From the NCBI GenBank assembly GCA_030704615.1, contig CM060733.1, forward strand, positions 11,718,001 through 11,782,000: DNA of 64,000 nucleotides, in the 5' to 3' direction. Every line of letters begins with the position of its first letter. The first letter of the stretch is position 1. The stretch comes from Takakia lepidozioides (lineage: Eukaryota; Streptophyta; Takakiopsida; Takakiales; Takakiaceae). Positions 9,510-18,510 of the stretch are shown here, piece by piece. A model generated the notes under the pieces. It was given only the letters and a program-made list of their open reading frames with translations, did not search any database and had not been told where the DNA came from. A program made the position numbers and the translations under genes.

Positions 9510-12500
9510 CTATCCAATGCAATGTGGACATAACCAATCCCCATCCGGAACCATCTCAAGAGGTGGAGTCAAGCACCCCATATGCCAACCTCTAGAGCAT
9601 CGATCACACACCAGCATGGTGGCTGCCCCTTTAGCAGACCCACACAACATGCACCTCAAACCTGCAGATACCACTGCCAGGTTTGGGTCAATCCTGCCAT
9701 CGACATTCGGAAGGTGACATGGCGCACAATTACGCACATGGTCCTTCCAAGCTATGCCATCCCGACCCTCCAAGACCAAGACGCCTGAGGGCAAGACCTC
9801 TCGAACCCTCAAAATAACACGTCCTGCAGTCACATCCAGGGTCGTAGGAGCAGTCTGCTGCAGATAGACATAGTCACCAGGGTTGAATCTCCGAACCCCA
9901 GGATGATAGCCCCCACCACGTATGGTAGCATACCTCAACGTATCACGGTGTTGTGCAATGGCAAGGTTCTCGAAAGCCATGGGCATGACTCTCTTGAACA
10001 ACTCTGCACGCTGCTCACATGCACGTGCCCACACATCCGGATCGTCAAGGTTAAGAACGGTAGCAGCTTCTCTGCGAATGGATGTAGGCAAATCCGGCTC
10101 TCGGCCAAAGAGAAGAAAGTATGGTGAGAAGGAGGCAAGTGATGCTTGCTTGCTGAACCTGTAGCCCATGGCTAACCAGGGTAACTGAAGGTCCCAATCT
10201 CCTAGGTGTCCCTTCTGCAAGCCATACTTGCGCAAACCCCTCTTTACTGTCTGAACAACTCTCTCTGCCAAGCCATCGGCCTCAGGATGATCCCGAGAAG
10301 TGGTGCGGTGGTCTATCAAGGCCTTGTCACACAAAGCCTGAAACTCCCCCAAGAACTCTCTCCCTTGGTCCGTGAGTACCTCAGCTGGAGCACCGAATCG
10401 GCTAAGCACACAATCCAAGAATGCATACGCAGCTCCCTCACTAGCCTTATCAGGCAATGGAACCAATTCAATCCACTTGGAGAAGTGCTCCACCATCACC
10501 AACACGTACTTGTTGTGGCGCATGGTCAGTGGCAACGGCCCTGCGAAGTCAAGACTCCACCTGTAGCCCAATCCCATGATCGGAAGAGGGTGCAATTGTG
10601 GAGTAGGGGCGTTGAATGAAGCACGCACCCTGTCACACACCATGCACCTAGCCACAAATTGTTGCACCTCTGTGTGCATACCACGCCACCAATACTGCCC
10701 CTGCAGTAGACTATGAGTGCGTCGCACCCCAAAATGCCCCAACTCCTCATGGGCATGCCGCACTAACCGTGCCCGCTGTGTTGGGTGAGGCACAATCCTC
10801 ACTCGACCATCCTCCCACACTCGGAGCAGGTGTGTCCCCTCCCACCTGAACCTCTTGGCTCGTTGTAGGATCCGATCCCTCTCCTTGGCAGTCATAGTGG
10901 CTGCCGTGTCTCCACTGCGGAGGTCCAACACAACTGTCCTCATGTATACTTTGCCACTCCTCTCTTGCTCATTGGCCTCAGGGTCCTCAGACACTTGATC
11001 TACAGTCATCCCTGTTGTAGGTCCAACCTGGCCTTCCGCTGCCAAGATACACAGAAATGCAGATGCATGCCATCCGGGCACCATCTCCTCGTCCGTCTCA
11101 CCATGCCACCGAGCTCCAGTGTCATCCTGCTGGCTCGTGCATGGATTGCGACTCAACCCATCTGCATTTCGATTGACCAAACCCGGTCGATGCACCACCT
11201 GAAAGTCATACTCTTGAAGGATGAGTGCCCACCGTGCAAGCTTCCCCGTAAGCTTGTCTGACTCCATCAACCACTTGAGTGGTTGGTGATCCGTGACAAG
11301 GGTGAAGAGATTGCCGTATAGATAGCACCTGAAGTGTGCCACGGCCCACACTGCAGCTAAGCATTCTCCCTCATATGAGCTATACTTAGACTCTGCAGCA
11401 TTGTTCGAGCGGCTAGCATAAGCCACTACGAACTCTCTTCCCTCATCATCCACCTGTGTGAGCACCGCTCCAAGCCCCAGCATGCTCCAATCTGTATGCA
11501 GCTGAAAAGGACGCCCCCTGATAGGTCGTCTCAAGATGGGCGCCGAGGTCAACCTCGCCTTGAGCTCTTGAAAAGCTTGTTCTTGCTCATCTTCCCACTG
11601 CCACTCCTGGTCCACCTTGGTCAGCTTGGTTAGAGCCTTTGCAATGGCACTAAATCCCTTAACAAACCGTCTGTAATAGTTTGCTAACCCCATGAAAGCT
11701 CGAACTCGGCTCACATCCGTGGGGCGTGGAACCTGTGCAATGGACTCTACCTTAGTCTGCTGTACCCCCAATCCTCCAGGATATATCATGTGACCCAGAT
11801 ACTCAATCTGGTTGTGGAAAAACTTGCACTTGCCCGGATGTAACTTCAATCCGTGCGTCCTCAAGCGCTCAAATACCCCCTGAAGGTGTCTCTCATGCTC
11901 CTCCACCGTAGCACTAAAGATGATGATGTCATCTATGTAGCACCGAGCAAACTCCACCCCTGCTAGAATCCTGTCCATGACTCTTTGAAACTCAGCGGGA
12001 GCGTTTTTAAGCCCAAATGGTAAGAACCGCCACTGGTATAGGCAATCCTTCCCGTGCTCATTGATCCCCCAGAATGCCGTCTTTTGCTTATCCGCCTCCT
12101 TGATCGGCAACTGGTGATATCCGGATCGTAAATCCAACGTGCTAAAGACCTTGGAATGCCCAATGGCATCAAAGATCTCCTCTGGTGTTGGCATGGCATA
12201 CCTATCGGACTTGGTCTGACGATTTACAGGCCGGTAATCACCGCACATACGTCTCTCCGTCCAATTGCCATAGACATCCTTCTTAGCTGGCATCACTGTG
12301 GCTGAAGCATACTCTCCACCAGAGAGCTCCACCAAACCTGCCTCCCAGAGATCTTGAGTCCTCATCTGAATCAAAGACCTCTCCATGTCACTGTATCTAT
12401 AGGGTCTCCGAAAGATTGGCGTGTCAGTGGCCAACTCAATACGGATCTCTTGACCCTTCAGTGCTCCCAAGTCCTTCAAACTGAAGGCAAAGCAATTCCT

Positions 12501-12638
12501 GTAAGCCCTCAGGAACCGCCGTATACGTCGTCTCTCTCCTCCGGTGACAATGGGTCCAATGTCAGGCTCCCAATTGTCCTCCGTAACTGCAACCTGAAGT
12601 CCAGTGGGCTTAGAGGTAGAGGACGCGTCCCGTGGTTG
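9510..12638 (-). CDS. pol: reverse transcriptase, RNase H, integrase and C-terminal PHD finger
   Basis: The open frame follows an in-frame TAG (12639-12641). The first ATG or near-cognate start lies well inside, so it is probably expressed as part of a polyprotein. Numbering here starts at 12479 (989 residues). RT: D116 in LDLRSG and YIDD at 181-184. RNase H: D330, E370/E372 and D397. Integrase zinc domain: H577, H582, C612 and C615. The DDE triad is D644, D704 and E739. After the integrase core a C4HC3 PHD finger closes the protein (C943, C946, C958, C961, H966, C969, C984, C987). All catalytic residues are present and no stop is seen, so this part could be functional. The PHD sits where chromoviruses carry a chromodomain. 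Confidence 0.93.
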   Translation of the reverse strand, partial: QPRDASSTSKPTGLQVAVTEDNWEPDIGPIVTGGERRRIRRFLRAYRNCFAFSLKDLGALKGQEIRIELATDTPIFRRPYRYSDMERSLIQMRTQDLWEAGLVELSGGEYASATVMPAKKDVYGNWTERRMCGDYRPVNRQTKSDRYAMPTPEEIFDAIGHSKVFSTLDLRSGYHQLPIKEADKQKTAFWGINEHGKDCLYQWRFLPFGLKNAPAEFQRVMDRILAGVEFARCYIDDIIIFSATVEEHERHLQGVFERLRTHGLKLHPGKCKFFHNQIEYLGHMIYPGGLGVQQTKVESIAQVPRPTDVSRVRAFMGLANYYRRFVKGFSAIAKALTKLTKVDQEWQWEDEQEQAFQELKARLTSAPILRRPIRGRPFQLHTDWSMLGLGAVLTQVDDEGREFVVAYASRSNNAAESKYSSYEGECLAAVWAVAHFRCYLYGNLFTLVTDHQPLKWLMESDKLTGKLARWALILQEYDFQVVHRPGLVNRNADGLSRNPCTSQQDDTGARWHGETDEEMVPGWHASAFLCILAAEGQVGPTTGMTVDQVSEDPEANEQERSGKVYMRTVVLDLRSGDTAATMTAKERDRILQRAKRFRWEGTHLLRVWEDGRVRIVPHPTQRARLVRHAHEELGHFGVRRTHSLLQGQYWWRGMHTEVQQFVARCMVCDRVRASFNAPTPQLHPLPIMGLGYRWSLDFAGPLPLTMRHNKYVLVMVEHFSKWIELVPLPDKASEGAAYAFLDCVLSRFGAPAEVLTDQGREFLGEFQALCDKALIDHRTTSRDHPEADGLAERVVQTVKRGLRKYGLQKGHLGDWDLQLPWLAMGYRFSKQASLASFSPYFLLFGREPDLPTSIRREAATVLNLDDPDVWARACEQRAELFKRVMPMAFENLAIAQHRDTLRYATIRGGGYHPGVRRFNPGDYVYLQQTAPTTLDVTAGRVILRVREVLPSGVLVLEGRDGIAWKDHVRNCAPCHLPNVDGRIDPNLAVVSAGLRCMLCGSAKGAATMLVCDRCSRGWHMGCLTPPLEMVPDGDWLCPHCIG
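9513..9659 (-). other. PHD finger at the end of the integrase polyprotein
   Basis: The spacing is C-x2-C-x11-C-x2-C-x4-H-x2-C-x14-C-x2-C, with the usual aromatic two residues before the seventh zinc ligand (W982) and a GWHMGCL core. This is a standard PHD pattern. PHD fingers commonly read histone H3 tails. In this position it could steer integration or bind chromatin, by analogy with integrase chromodomains. The function is inferred, the fold pattern is seen. Confidence 0.9.
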
Positions 12639-12641
12639 CTA
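12639..12641 (-). other. In-frame TAG between methyltransferase and RT
   Basis: The frame of the methyltransferase C-terminus continues without interruption into pol except for this one codon, in the context GCA TAG CAA. A purine/CAA 3' context is typical of leaky stops. It may be a readthrough site or a single nonsense mutation. Confidence 0.6.
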
Positions 12642-14241
12642 TGCTGCAACCTCTTGAGCAGTACCCCCTTCCTGCTCAGTCAATGACAAGGCCTCATCCT
12701 GCCCCATCATCTCATCATTGAGAACCTCCTCATCCCGAGAAGAATCCCCAACCTCATCCATCACAGCTGCCTTCGCTGCCAACTCCCTCTGAACCTCGAG
12801 CACCTCCCACGTGTGCCATGGATGTCTACACCTCGTGGTCCTCACCGGCTCGCCCCCACTCGCTGCCTGTACCGTCTCGGTAGGCAGAGAGACCGTCAAG
12901 GGAAGTGCACTCCGCACTCTACGTTGCTCAGCCATAGCCAAGCTGACAATCCAGGTCAAGCAATTGAGATCCATTGCTTGCCCCAGCACCTGACGACGTG
13001 ATGCCTCAGAAAGAGAAGGCACCGCCGTGGTCCCAGTGGAAAACCCCATAGCCCGCTCTCGCTCGTCGGCATTAGGCTCCACTAACTGCTGCAACTGAGC
13101 ATCCCACAAGAGGCCAGGTCCACCATCCCGAAAAGCATGGGATCCTGGGAAGCTGAGCAGTGTAGGTAATGCTGCTCGTGGTTGACCCACCCTGTTGACC
13201 ACTGCCAAAGGCGAACGGTCATCGTGTCTCACACGTTGAGACTGCCTTCCTGTGTCCAAAATGCCATCCACGGTGAGGTGTGCTGGCGCTGCACCCCATC
13301 AAATGCACGCTTGAGCAGTGCGGGTGGCATCAAGTTAGTCCACCATAGTCGTGGACGATGAGCCCGTGACCCCACTGCAGCTGCATCCAGCAACACTGCT
13401 GACCCAAGCCACGACCGGACTTGATGCACACTGGCCATCACCCTGGCCCGAGAATCACCCATCAGTGGTACATTCTCCAAGATGTATGCTGGAGATACAG
13501 GTTGATGAAGCTGCAAGCAGCGCAAAATCCGCATCATCTCCCAAAACAGACCCATCCTCGAGTCTCGCAATCCATTGCCATGCCTGGCTGATGAATGCCC
13601 TTGGCAGGGCCAACCTGCCACTACCAGATCAATGGAGCCAACCCGCTCCAAATCCTGCGCCCCCAGCAACGCAATGTTGCTGGCAAGGCCTGCTGATATC
13701 CACGAACTGCAGACACCGGCAACAACTCAGGGTACTGCTGCACCATCTGAGCAACATGGCGCAGTGAGACGCGTCGTTCAGTCTCATCCCTCTCCACATA
13801 CAGGTAACGTCGAACTCGTACACCTGCCTGCAGCACTGCAGCCAATCCAGTGCTGATCCCGCCAAATAAGTCCAGAAGGCATATGCCTTCATCCGGCCGC
13901 TGCCACACAAGAGGTGTGGTGTCCAATGGCGACAACTGAGGTGGCCCTCGTACAATTACCGCACTCTCCTCCTCTCCTGACGGTACAAAAGCTTCTACCC
14001 AAGCTTGTTGCACCCGTCCATCAGCAGCGTGCTGCAAATCCTTGCTCGTACCCCACAATGGAGTGTGAGCAACCATGACAGGCAACTCCGCCGTACCATG
14101 CATATCATCCTGCTCTGCTGGAGGTGGCACATCCTCTGCATGGGCATTGCCTTCCAGCAACTCTCCAGGCCAGCTAACTGCAGCTGTGAAGGCGGCTAGT
14201 GTTGGCATTTGCCCGCTGCTGAGCAGCTGCAATACCCCCAA
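12639..14241 (-). pseudogene. DNA cytosine-5 methyltransferase domain inside the retroelement (frame-broken)
   Basis: Three overlapping minus frames together carry a whole C5-MTase core. Frame 1 (13621-14241): motif I DLFGGIS at 13852-13872 and the following VERDE. Frame 2 (13229-13669): motif IV GWPCQGHS with catalytic Cys at 13604-13606, motif VI ILENVP, motif VIII GSRAHRPRLWW. Frame 3 (12639-13271): motif IX-like ERERAMGF..GTT and motif X-like RRQVLGQAMD. The order is canonical, unlike the permuted order of plant DRM enzymes; motif I recalls the Dnmt3 group. It would methylate cytosine in DNA. Frame 1 is +1 to the protease, and each next step is -1 (near 13,650 and 13,250). These are either decay or recoding; this copy is probably inactive. 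Frame 3 ends at TAG 12639-12641 and is then in phase with pol. Confidence 0.88.
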
Positions 14242-15205
14242 TGAATGTCACAGGGAGCTGTGCACGGCGACCATCCCCTGACTGCCATCCAGGCCTGTAG
14301 GATGCTGACTCCTCCCAGAAATCCAGGGTGAAGCCCATGGGGTATAACACTGCCCCACCAACGAGGACATCGTAAGAGACCGCGTCTGTCACAATGGCCT
14401 TGGCTCGCATTACTGAGCCATTTACAGGATGATCCGGTTGCACTCTAATAGCCAACTGATGCCGTGTCATGCCGCGAGCCTGCTCTGATCCTCCCAGAGA
14501 TGTCTGTATCTGGAAAGGACAAGACTCCATATCCGCCTCCATGAGGCCCAAACCTGCAATAGCAGCTCTGCCCAACCGGTACTCTTGACCCCTGTACTTC
14601 TTGCCTGCCGGTCCACTCAAAGTGAAAATGCCTCCCTGGTTATCTAACAAGACAACTCCAGGTGTCACCATGGCACACTCAATGGCTGGCCTAGCTGGCA
14701 GCTCCGTCAATCTGGCAGCTGCAGCTTGCCAGGGCGCTGCCGTGGCAGTCTTGACCCTCAAATCCGAGGATCCCTCTGCCACTACACCTTCCAGTAACTC
14801 CGCAGAAGATGAAGTGACCTCTCCACTCTTGCAGAGTGTTGCTGCTAGTCTGAACACTGCAGCTGGTCTCACTCCCGGCGTCGCAATCATGGTCGCCGAG
14901 AACAGTGGGGCTTGACACACAGAGGTGGCTGCTCCCAATAACACACCGGCTGCACTAGCCTTGGTAGCAGGTGTCAGTGCTGCACGTGTAGGTCTCCCCA
15001 ATGGCATAGTAACCTCCGCCTCGGTAACAGTCGGGCGAGAACTAGGTGCCATGGATGGCGTTGACACTGTCTCCGCCAATGTGAATGACTGGGGAAGCCT
15101 CGCCTGACGGCTTGCCTCCCCACGCTGTGGATCCAATTCCACCTCTGCACCTCGTGGCTCAGGAACTCGTGCTGCTCCTCGAGTCACGGCTGCAGCAGAC
15201 TCCAC
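14174..15205 (-). CDS. Protease-like domain of copy B
   Basis: This 343-codon frame starts in phase directly after the gag TAG and has no ATG at its start. The N-terminal 130 residues or so are low-complexity Ala/Thr/Pro. The C-terminal part contains LLDNQGG, then a long loop, then SLGGSE, and the block VTDAVSYDVLVGGAVL with a following FTLDFW. The last block resembles the second half of retropepsins (hydrophobic strand, Y-D-x-L-x-G). The usual catalytic D-[S/T]-G is not evident; LLDNQGG is the best candidate position. It is therefore called from context and the second half-motif. The end overlaps the methyltransferase frame by 68 nt (14174-14241), in the +1 frame. Confidence 0.6.
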   Translation of the reverse strand: MESAAAVTRGAARVPEPRGAEVELDPQRGEASRQARLPQSFTLAETVSTPSMAPSSRPTVTEAEVTMPLGRPTRAALTPATKASAAGVLLGAATSVCQAPLFSATMIATPGVRPAAVFRLAATLCKSGEVTSSSAELLEGVVAEGSSDLRVKTATAAPWQAAAARLTELPARPAIECAMVTPGVVLLDNQGGIFTLSGPAGKKYRGQEYRLGRAAIAGLGLMEADMESCPFQIQTSLGGSEQARGMTRHQLAIRVQPDHPVNGSVMRAKAIVTDAVSYDVLVGGAVLYPMGFTLDFWEESASYRPGWQSGDGRRAQLPVTFIGGIAAAQQRANANTSRLHSCS

Positions 15206-15208
15206 CTA
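15206..15208 (-). other. In-frame TAG between gag and protease
   Basis: gag ends in CTA GAG TAG and the next codon GTG continues open in the same frame for 343 codons. Stop-codon readthrough at gag is a known strategy in some retroviruses and retroelements. Here it is an inference from the arrangement. Confidence 0.65.
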
Positions 15209-16813
15209 CTCTAGTGGTAGTGCTGCTCCGCACATAAATCCCATGCCTCCCATATCTCCTCCCTCAGGAGTAGGAGGTGGACCATCCCGCCTGGGAGCCG
15301 GTACCGCCTGAGCTATAGCCATGGCAGCGAGCCTCTGCTCTAGCTGCTGAAGCCGGTTGGCCATGCCTTGATCAACGCCCTGACCTCCGCGTCCTTGGCC
15401 ATGTTGAGCTTGCCCTTGGCCTGCACCTCGTGCCCGACCACCTCGTCCTCTCTGGGCTGGTCCACCTCGCCCCCGGCCACCATTGTTCCCTTGGAACTGG
15501 CCTGGGTGCAACTTAGGATGCAAGTCATAACACTGGGCATCTACATGCCCATTTTTGCCACAATGCCCACACTGCAACTGTGCAGGCTGTGCTTGTGCCG
15601 GCCTTCTGCCATTCTCTGGGCAATCTCTTTTGACATGGGGTCCTCCACATGTCCAACATATCACCCCTGGTTGCTGTTGGCCTGCAAAAGATGCCACGGG
15701 CCTCTGCACCTGAGGTCCCCTGTAAGCTCCATGGAACTTGGGCTGGGCAACCTTGCCCCCCTGACCACGCTGTTGGGCAGTCCCTTGTGCTTGTGGGCTG
15801 ACAGCTGTGCCCCGTACATGCATGTCCTTACCAAATCCAATTGTAACAACTCGCTCCTCCACCATGTTGAGCTCAATCCGCTCAGCCAGCAGAAACACAT
15901 CTGCTAATGTGGGTTGGGCTGCTTGTAACAGGGTTGCATCTCGCACCCTTCTCTTGAGTTCCTTGTCCAGAATTGCATACCAAAACTGGATTGCCTGAGC
16001 TTCAGTAACCCCTTGGGTCACACTTATCAAGCGCCTCATACGAGTGTACGCCTCTCGCAGGCTCTCATTGGGTTTGCGTTGGAAGTCTTGCAAACTTCGC
16101 AGCTTCTCTGTCCGTACACCTTGGTAGTTCCTCCGCAACTCCTGGAAGAACTCCACCACCGGGTTGAATCTAGGCACATGTGTTGTAGTCGTGGCAGGAG
16201 AAGTAGTAGCACATTTTGAACTGGTACCACCTATAGAAGTACCAGCACTACTTGCTCCACTACTAGTGCTGGTAGCGGGAGCTATTGGTACTGATGCAGC
16301 TACTGGTCGCGTCGTGCCTCGAGTAATGGAGACGTAGTCAGGTGACCAATACATCCTCCACTCCTCAATCTCTGCTTCATGTCCTCGCCTGAACTCGTGG
16401 TAATCGTCCATAGGCGGGCCTTCCAAATGCTGGAACAGTCCCTTCCACGCCATGAATGGGGTGAATAGCTGTGGATTGCGCATCTGCTGCAAATCACACC
16501 AGCTGTCGAACTCCTGGATAAAGTCATCCAACTCGATTGTGCCCACAGCTCCAGAGTACCTACGAGGCCCCTTGGTAGCTCCATACATCTCCTCCATGTC
16601 GTCCCACAACAATGGCGAATGAAAGTGCACACCTGTTGATGAAGCCTCCGAGTCTGTGTCTGACGCTACAGTAGTTGAGGGTGGCGGTGAAGGTGGTCTG
16701 AACCGAATACCTCGTCTTGTGAACCCACTCTCACTGTCACTGCTTGTAGCCGTACTCCCCTCAAAACCCTTGGGTAACTCCGTAATGACACTCACAATGT
16801 GCACCTCCTCCAC
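15206..16813 (-). CDS. gag of copy B with two CCHC-type zinc knuckles
   Basis: This 535-residue frame forms the structural particle protein. Residues about 95-320 hold the gag core, with a typical block of F-F-Q-E-L-R, R-K-P-N-E-S-L-R-E-A-Y and A-I-Q-F-W-Y. Zinc knuckles are at 387-398 (C-x2-C-x3-H-x4-C, one residue short) and 415-428 (C-x2-C-x4-H-x4-C). An RGG-rich stretch follows at 446-478. The frame opens just after a stop and begins with GTG, not ATG; the first ATG is residue 73 (16597). Initiation is therefore either internal, non-AUG, or by splicing from the leader. It is nearly identical to gag at 1-1560. Confidence 0.88.
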   Translation of the reverse strand: MEEVHIVSVITELPKGFEGSTATSSDSESGFTRRGIRFRPPSPPPSTTVASDTDSEASSTGVHFHSPLLWDDMEEMYGATKGPRRYSGAVGTIELDDFIQEFDSWCDLQQMRNPQLFTPFMAWKGLFQHLEGPPMDDYHEFRRGHEAEIEEWRMYWSPDYVSITRGTTRPVAASVPIAPATSTSSGASSAGTSIGGTSSKCATTSPATTTTHVPRFNPVVEFFQELRRNYQGVRTEKLRSLQDFQRKPNESLREAYTRMRRLISVTQGVTEAQAIQFWYAILDKELKRRVRDATLLQAAQPTLADVFLLAERIELNMVEERVVTIGFGKDMHVRGTAVSPQAQGTAQQRGQGGKVAQPKFHGAYRGPQVQRPVASFAGQQQPGVICWTCGGPHVKRDCPENGRRPAQAQPAQLQCGHCGKNGHVDAQCYDLHPKLHPGQFQGNNGGRGRGGPAQRGRGGRARGAGQGQAQHGQGRGGQGVDQGMANRLQQLEQRLAAMAIAQAVPAPRRDGPPPTPEGGDMGGMGFMCGAALPLE

Positions 16814-17333
16814 GTGACACTATAAGGCTCTAGTACTAATCTAATAGTGACACGGGTGGGCACCTGTTGCAGTCTAAGGGTCATATCCCAATGGCTCAGG
16901 GCACCTGCACCTGCATCCACCGCAAAAACTCCTATGGTTGGCTGGTCATCAACCCAGCCTCACCATAGAAGAAACACTGGTGGTCTTGCTGGTCATCACT
17001 CCAGCCTCACCACCGACAGCATACTCTAGGATTGACCGGTGATCAAATCCGGCCTAATCCCTATGAAAGCAAGCGCCCACACAAAACCAACATGGCGCAC
17101 AGTCAAGCATGCAGGTGTTGGGGGGGATCCAAACACAAGAAATCAAAACATCAACACCCCCACACCAAAATCCAGCAGCCACGCTGATCCTGCAGAATAT
17201 CCCAGCCCAAAAACCCCGGACTGACTGGCCTCCACCAAGAGAGGCTTTGGCAACTACAAGTATAAGGTAATGAAAATAGTACAAAGATGGAGGGGAAGAA
17301 TAGAAGCCCGCCCAAGCAAGATCTAACCCTGAT
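16814..17333 (-). other. Spacer between ORF0 and gag
   Basis: This 520-bp non-coding stretch is conserved in copy A (about 1600-2127). No promoter, primer-binding site or strong splice signal could be fixed. An AG just upstream of the open gag frame could serve as an acceptor. Confidence 0.5.
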
Positions 17334-18083
17334 CTATGCTATCAACTTCCAGACTTCTCTCAAAGTACCTCGCTCTGCTTGATGGTAAGGTGTAGGAGGT
17401 ATATCTATGTCCAGAAACCTGCCACTAACCTTGTCCCAAGCTACAGTAGCTCGCTCTAACCAACCCTCCTCCTCTTTCTGCCAGGTAGAGACAAAGCAAC
17501 ACTCTGCTATCTCCCGCTCACTGAACACTAAAGAAAACAAAGGTAGGGTCTGATAGTCTCTCAACTCGAAAGCTTTGAGACGGTTGCGGGTGTCTTCATT
17601 GCGAATGACTGCATCGCCTTCAAACAGAACAAACTTGTCCTCGCTAATGAACCCCCGCTCGTGGTTGCCTTGTGCAGAGCGTGTCTGTCTGCAACACTGT
17701 CTAATTGCACAAACTTGTGCAGCTCCTGCTCCTCTGCTCCAGTACACCACGGCCTTGTGGCTGAACACCTTGGTCCCTGGAGCTGTCTTTGGCTGTGTTC
17801 CAAGCCTAGCTTTCACCCACTTTGGTATTTCACCTACAGCTGCAGAACTGCTGGCTCCAACAGAGTTCTGACTGTCCAAGGCGATATTGAGGCCCTCAAT
17901 GCCAACTACAGCAGTCTGTTGTCTACTGCTAATGCCTGACTCCCAGTATGCAATCAACTCGTCCAACTGTTCTCCACTCAAATCAGTCTGAGTTCCTTGG
18001 GAAACATAGATCCTGTCCCCTTGTGTGCACAGGCTAAGAGAAGAGACCTGCCCTTCAATTACGTCCTCATTTCCCCCAGCCAT
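17334..18083 (-). CDS. ORF0, element-encoded protein of unknown function
   Basis: This frame of 249 residues starts with a true ATG at 18081-18083 and ends 520 bp before gag. It has an acidic N-terminus, no membrane segment, no signal peptide and no recognisable catalytic motif. A middle part is rich in Lys/Gly and the C-terminal half is Glu/Arg/Trp-rich. It is preserved at the same position in copy A apart from a deletion of its N-terminus, so it is part of the family and not a chance ORF. It could be an extra regulatory protein or an exon spliced to gag, but no matching donor/acceptor pair with good consensus was found. Confidence 0.6.
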   Translation of the reverse strand: MAGGNEDVIEGQVSSLSLCTQGDRIYVSQGTQTDLSGEQLDELIAYWESGISSRQQTAVVGIEGLNIALDSQNSVGASSSAAVGEIPKWVKARLGTQPKTAPGTKVFSHKAVVYWSRGAGAAQVCAIRQCCRQTRSAQGNHERGFISEDKFVLFEGDAVIRNEDTRNRLKAFELRDYQTLPLFSLVFSEREIAECCFVSTWQKEEEGWLERATVAWDKVSGRFLDIDIPPTPYHQAERGTLREVWKLIA

Positions 18084-18173
18084 ACAGGGAGTACATCCAC
18101 AGGTTTGTCTCTCATATAGGCCAGCACAGGTTCTAGAAACAGGATTGTGGATATTTTATGGCACACTCACACT

Positions 18174-18510
18174 CTAAAAATTCCATAGATTTTTAGCAGA
18201 GTCCCAAAAACAGAAACCAGGTCTAGGTAGGTAGATTTCCCCTTTCTGCAGCTATCCCCCCAAAAACTGAGTCAAACAGAGTCCATTTGACAAAGATATG
18301 ACCAATTTGGCTTTAAATCATTTAAATTAGATCAAAAGGGCCCTTTTTTTTTTTTTTTTTTTTTTAAAGGGTTTTCAAATTTAAAAATTTAAAGTTACAC
18401 CCAAAACATTTGGTAACTGGTTCCCGGTTCCCTAAGTTCTATATGGTTTCCTAGGTTCCCTAGCCACGTGCCCTATAATTTATAGGATTTAGTTGTGTTT
18501 ACAAATGCAC
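18174..18510 (-). other. Leader of copy B with T-rich tract and GGTTCCC repeats
   Basis: This matches 2661-2960 of copy A. It includes a run of about 22 T (18343-18365) and a cluster of GGTTCCC-like heptamers around 18418-18465. No coding potential was seen. Confidence 0.6.

Noticed and set aside
12639-14241. Assignment of the methyltransferase to plant DRM
   Set aside because: DRM has its motifs in permuted order, whereas here I, IV, VI, VIII, IX and X follow in canonical order.
14174-14920. Firm call of an active retropepsin
   Set aside because: The D-[S/T]-G active-site motif could not be found, so only a protease-like domain is reported.
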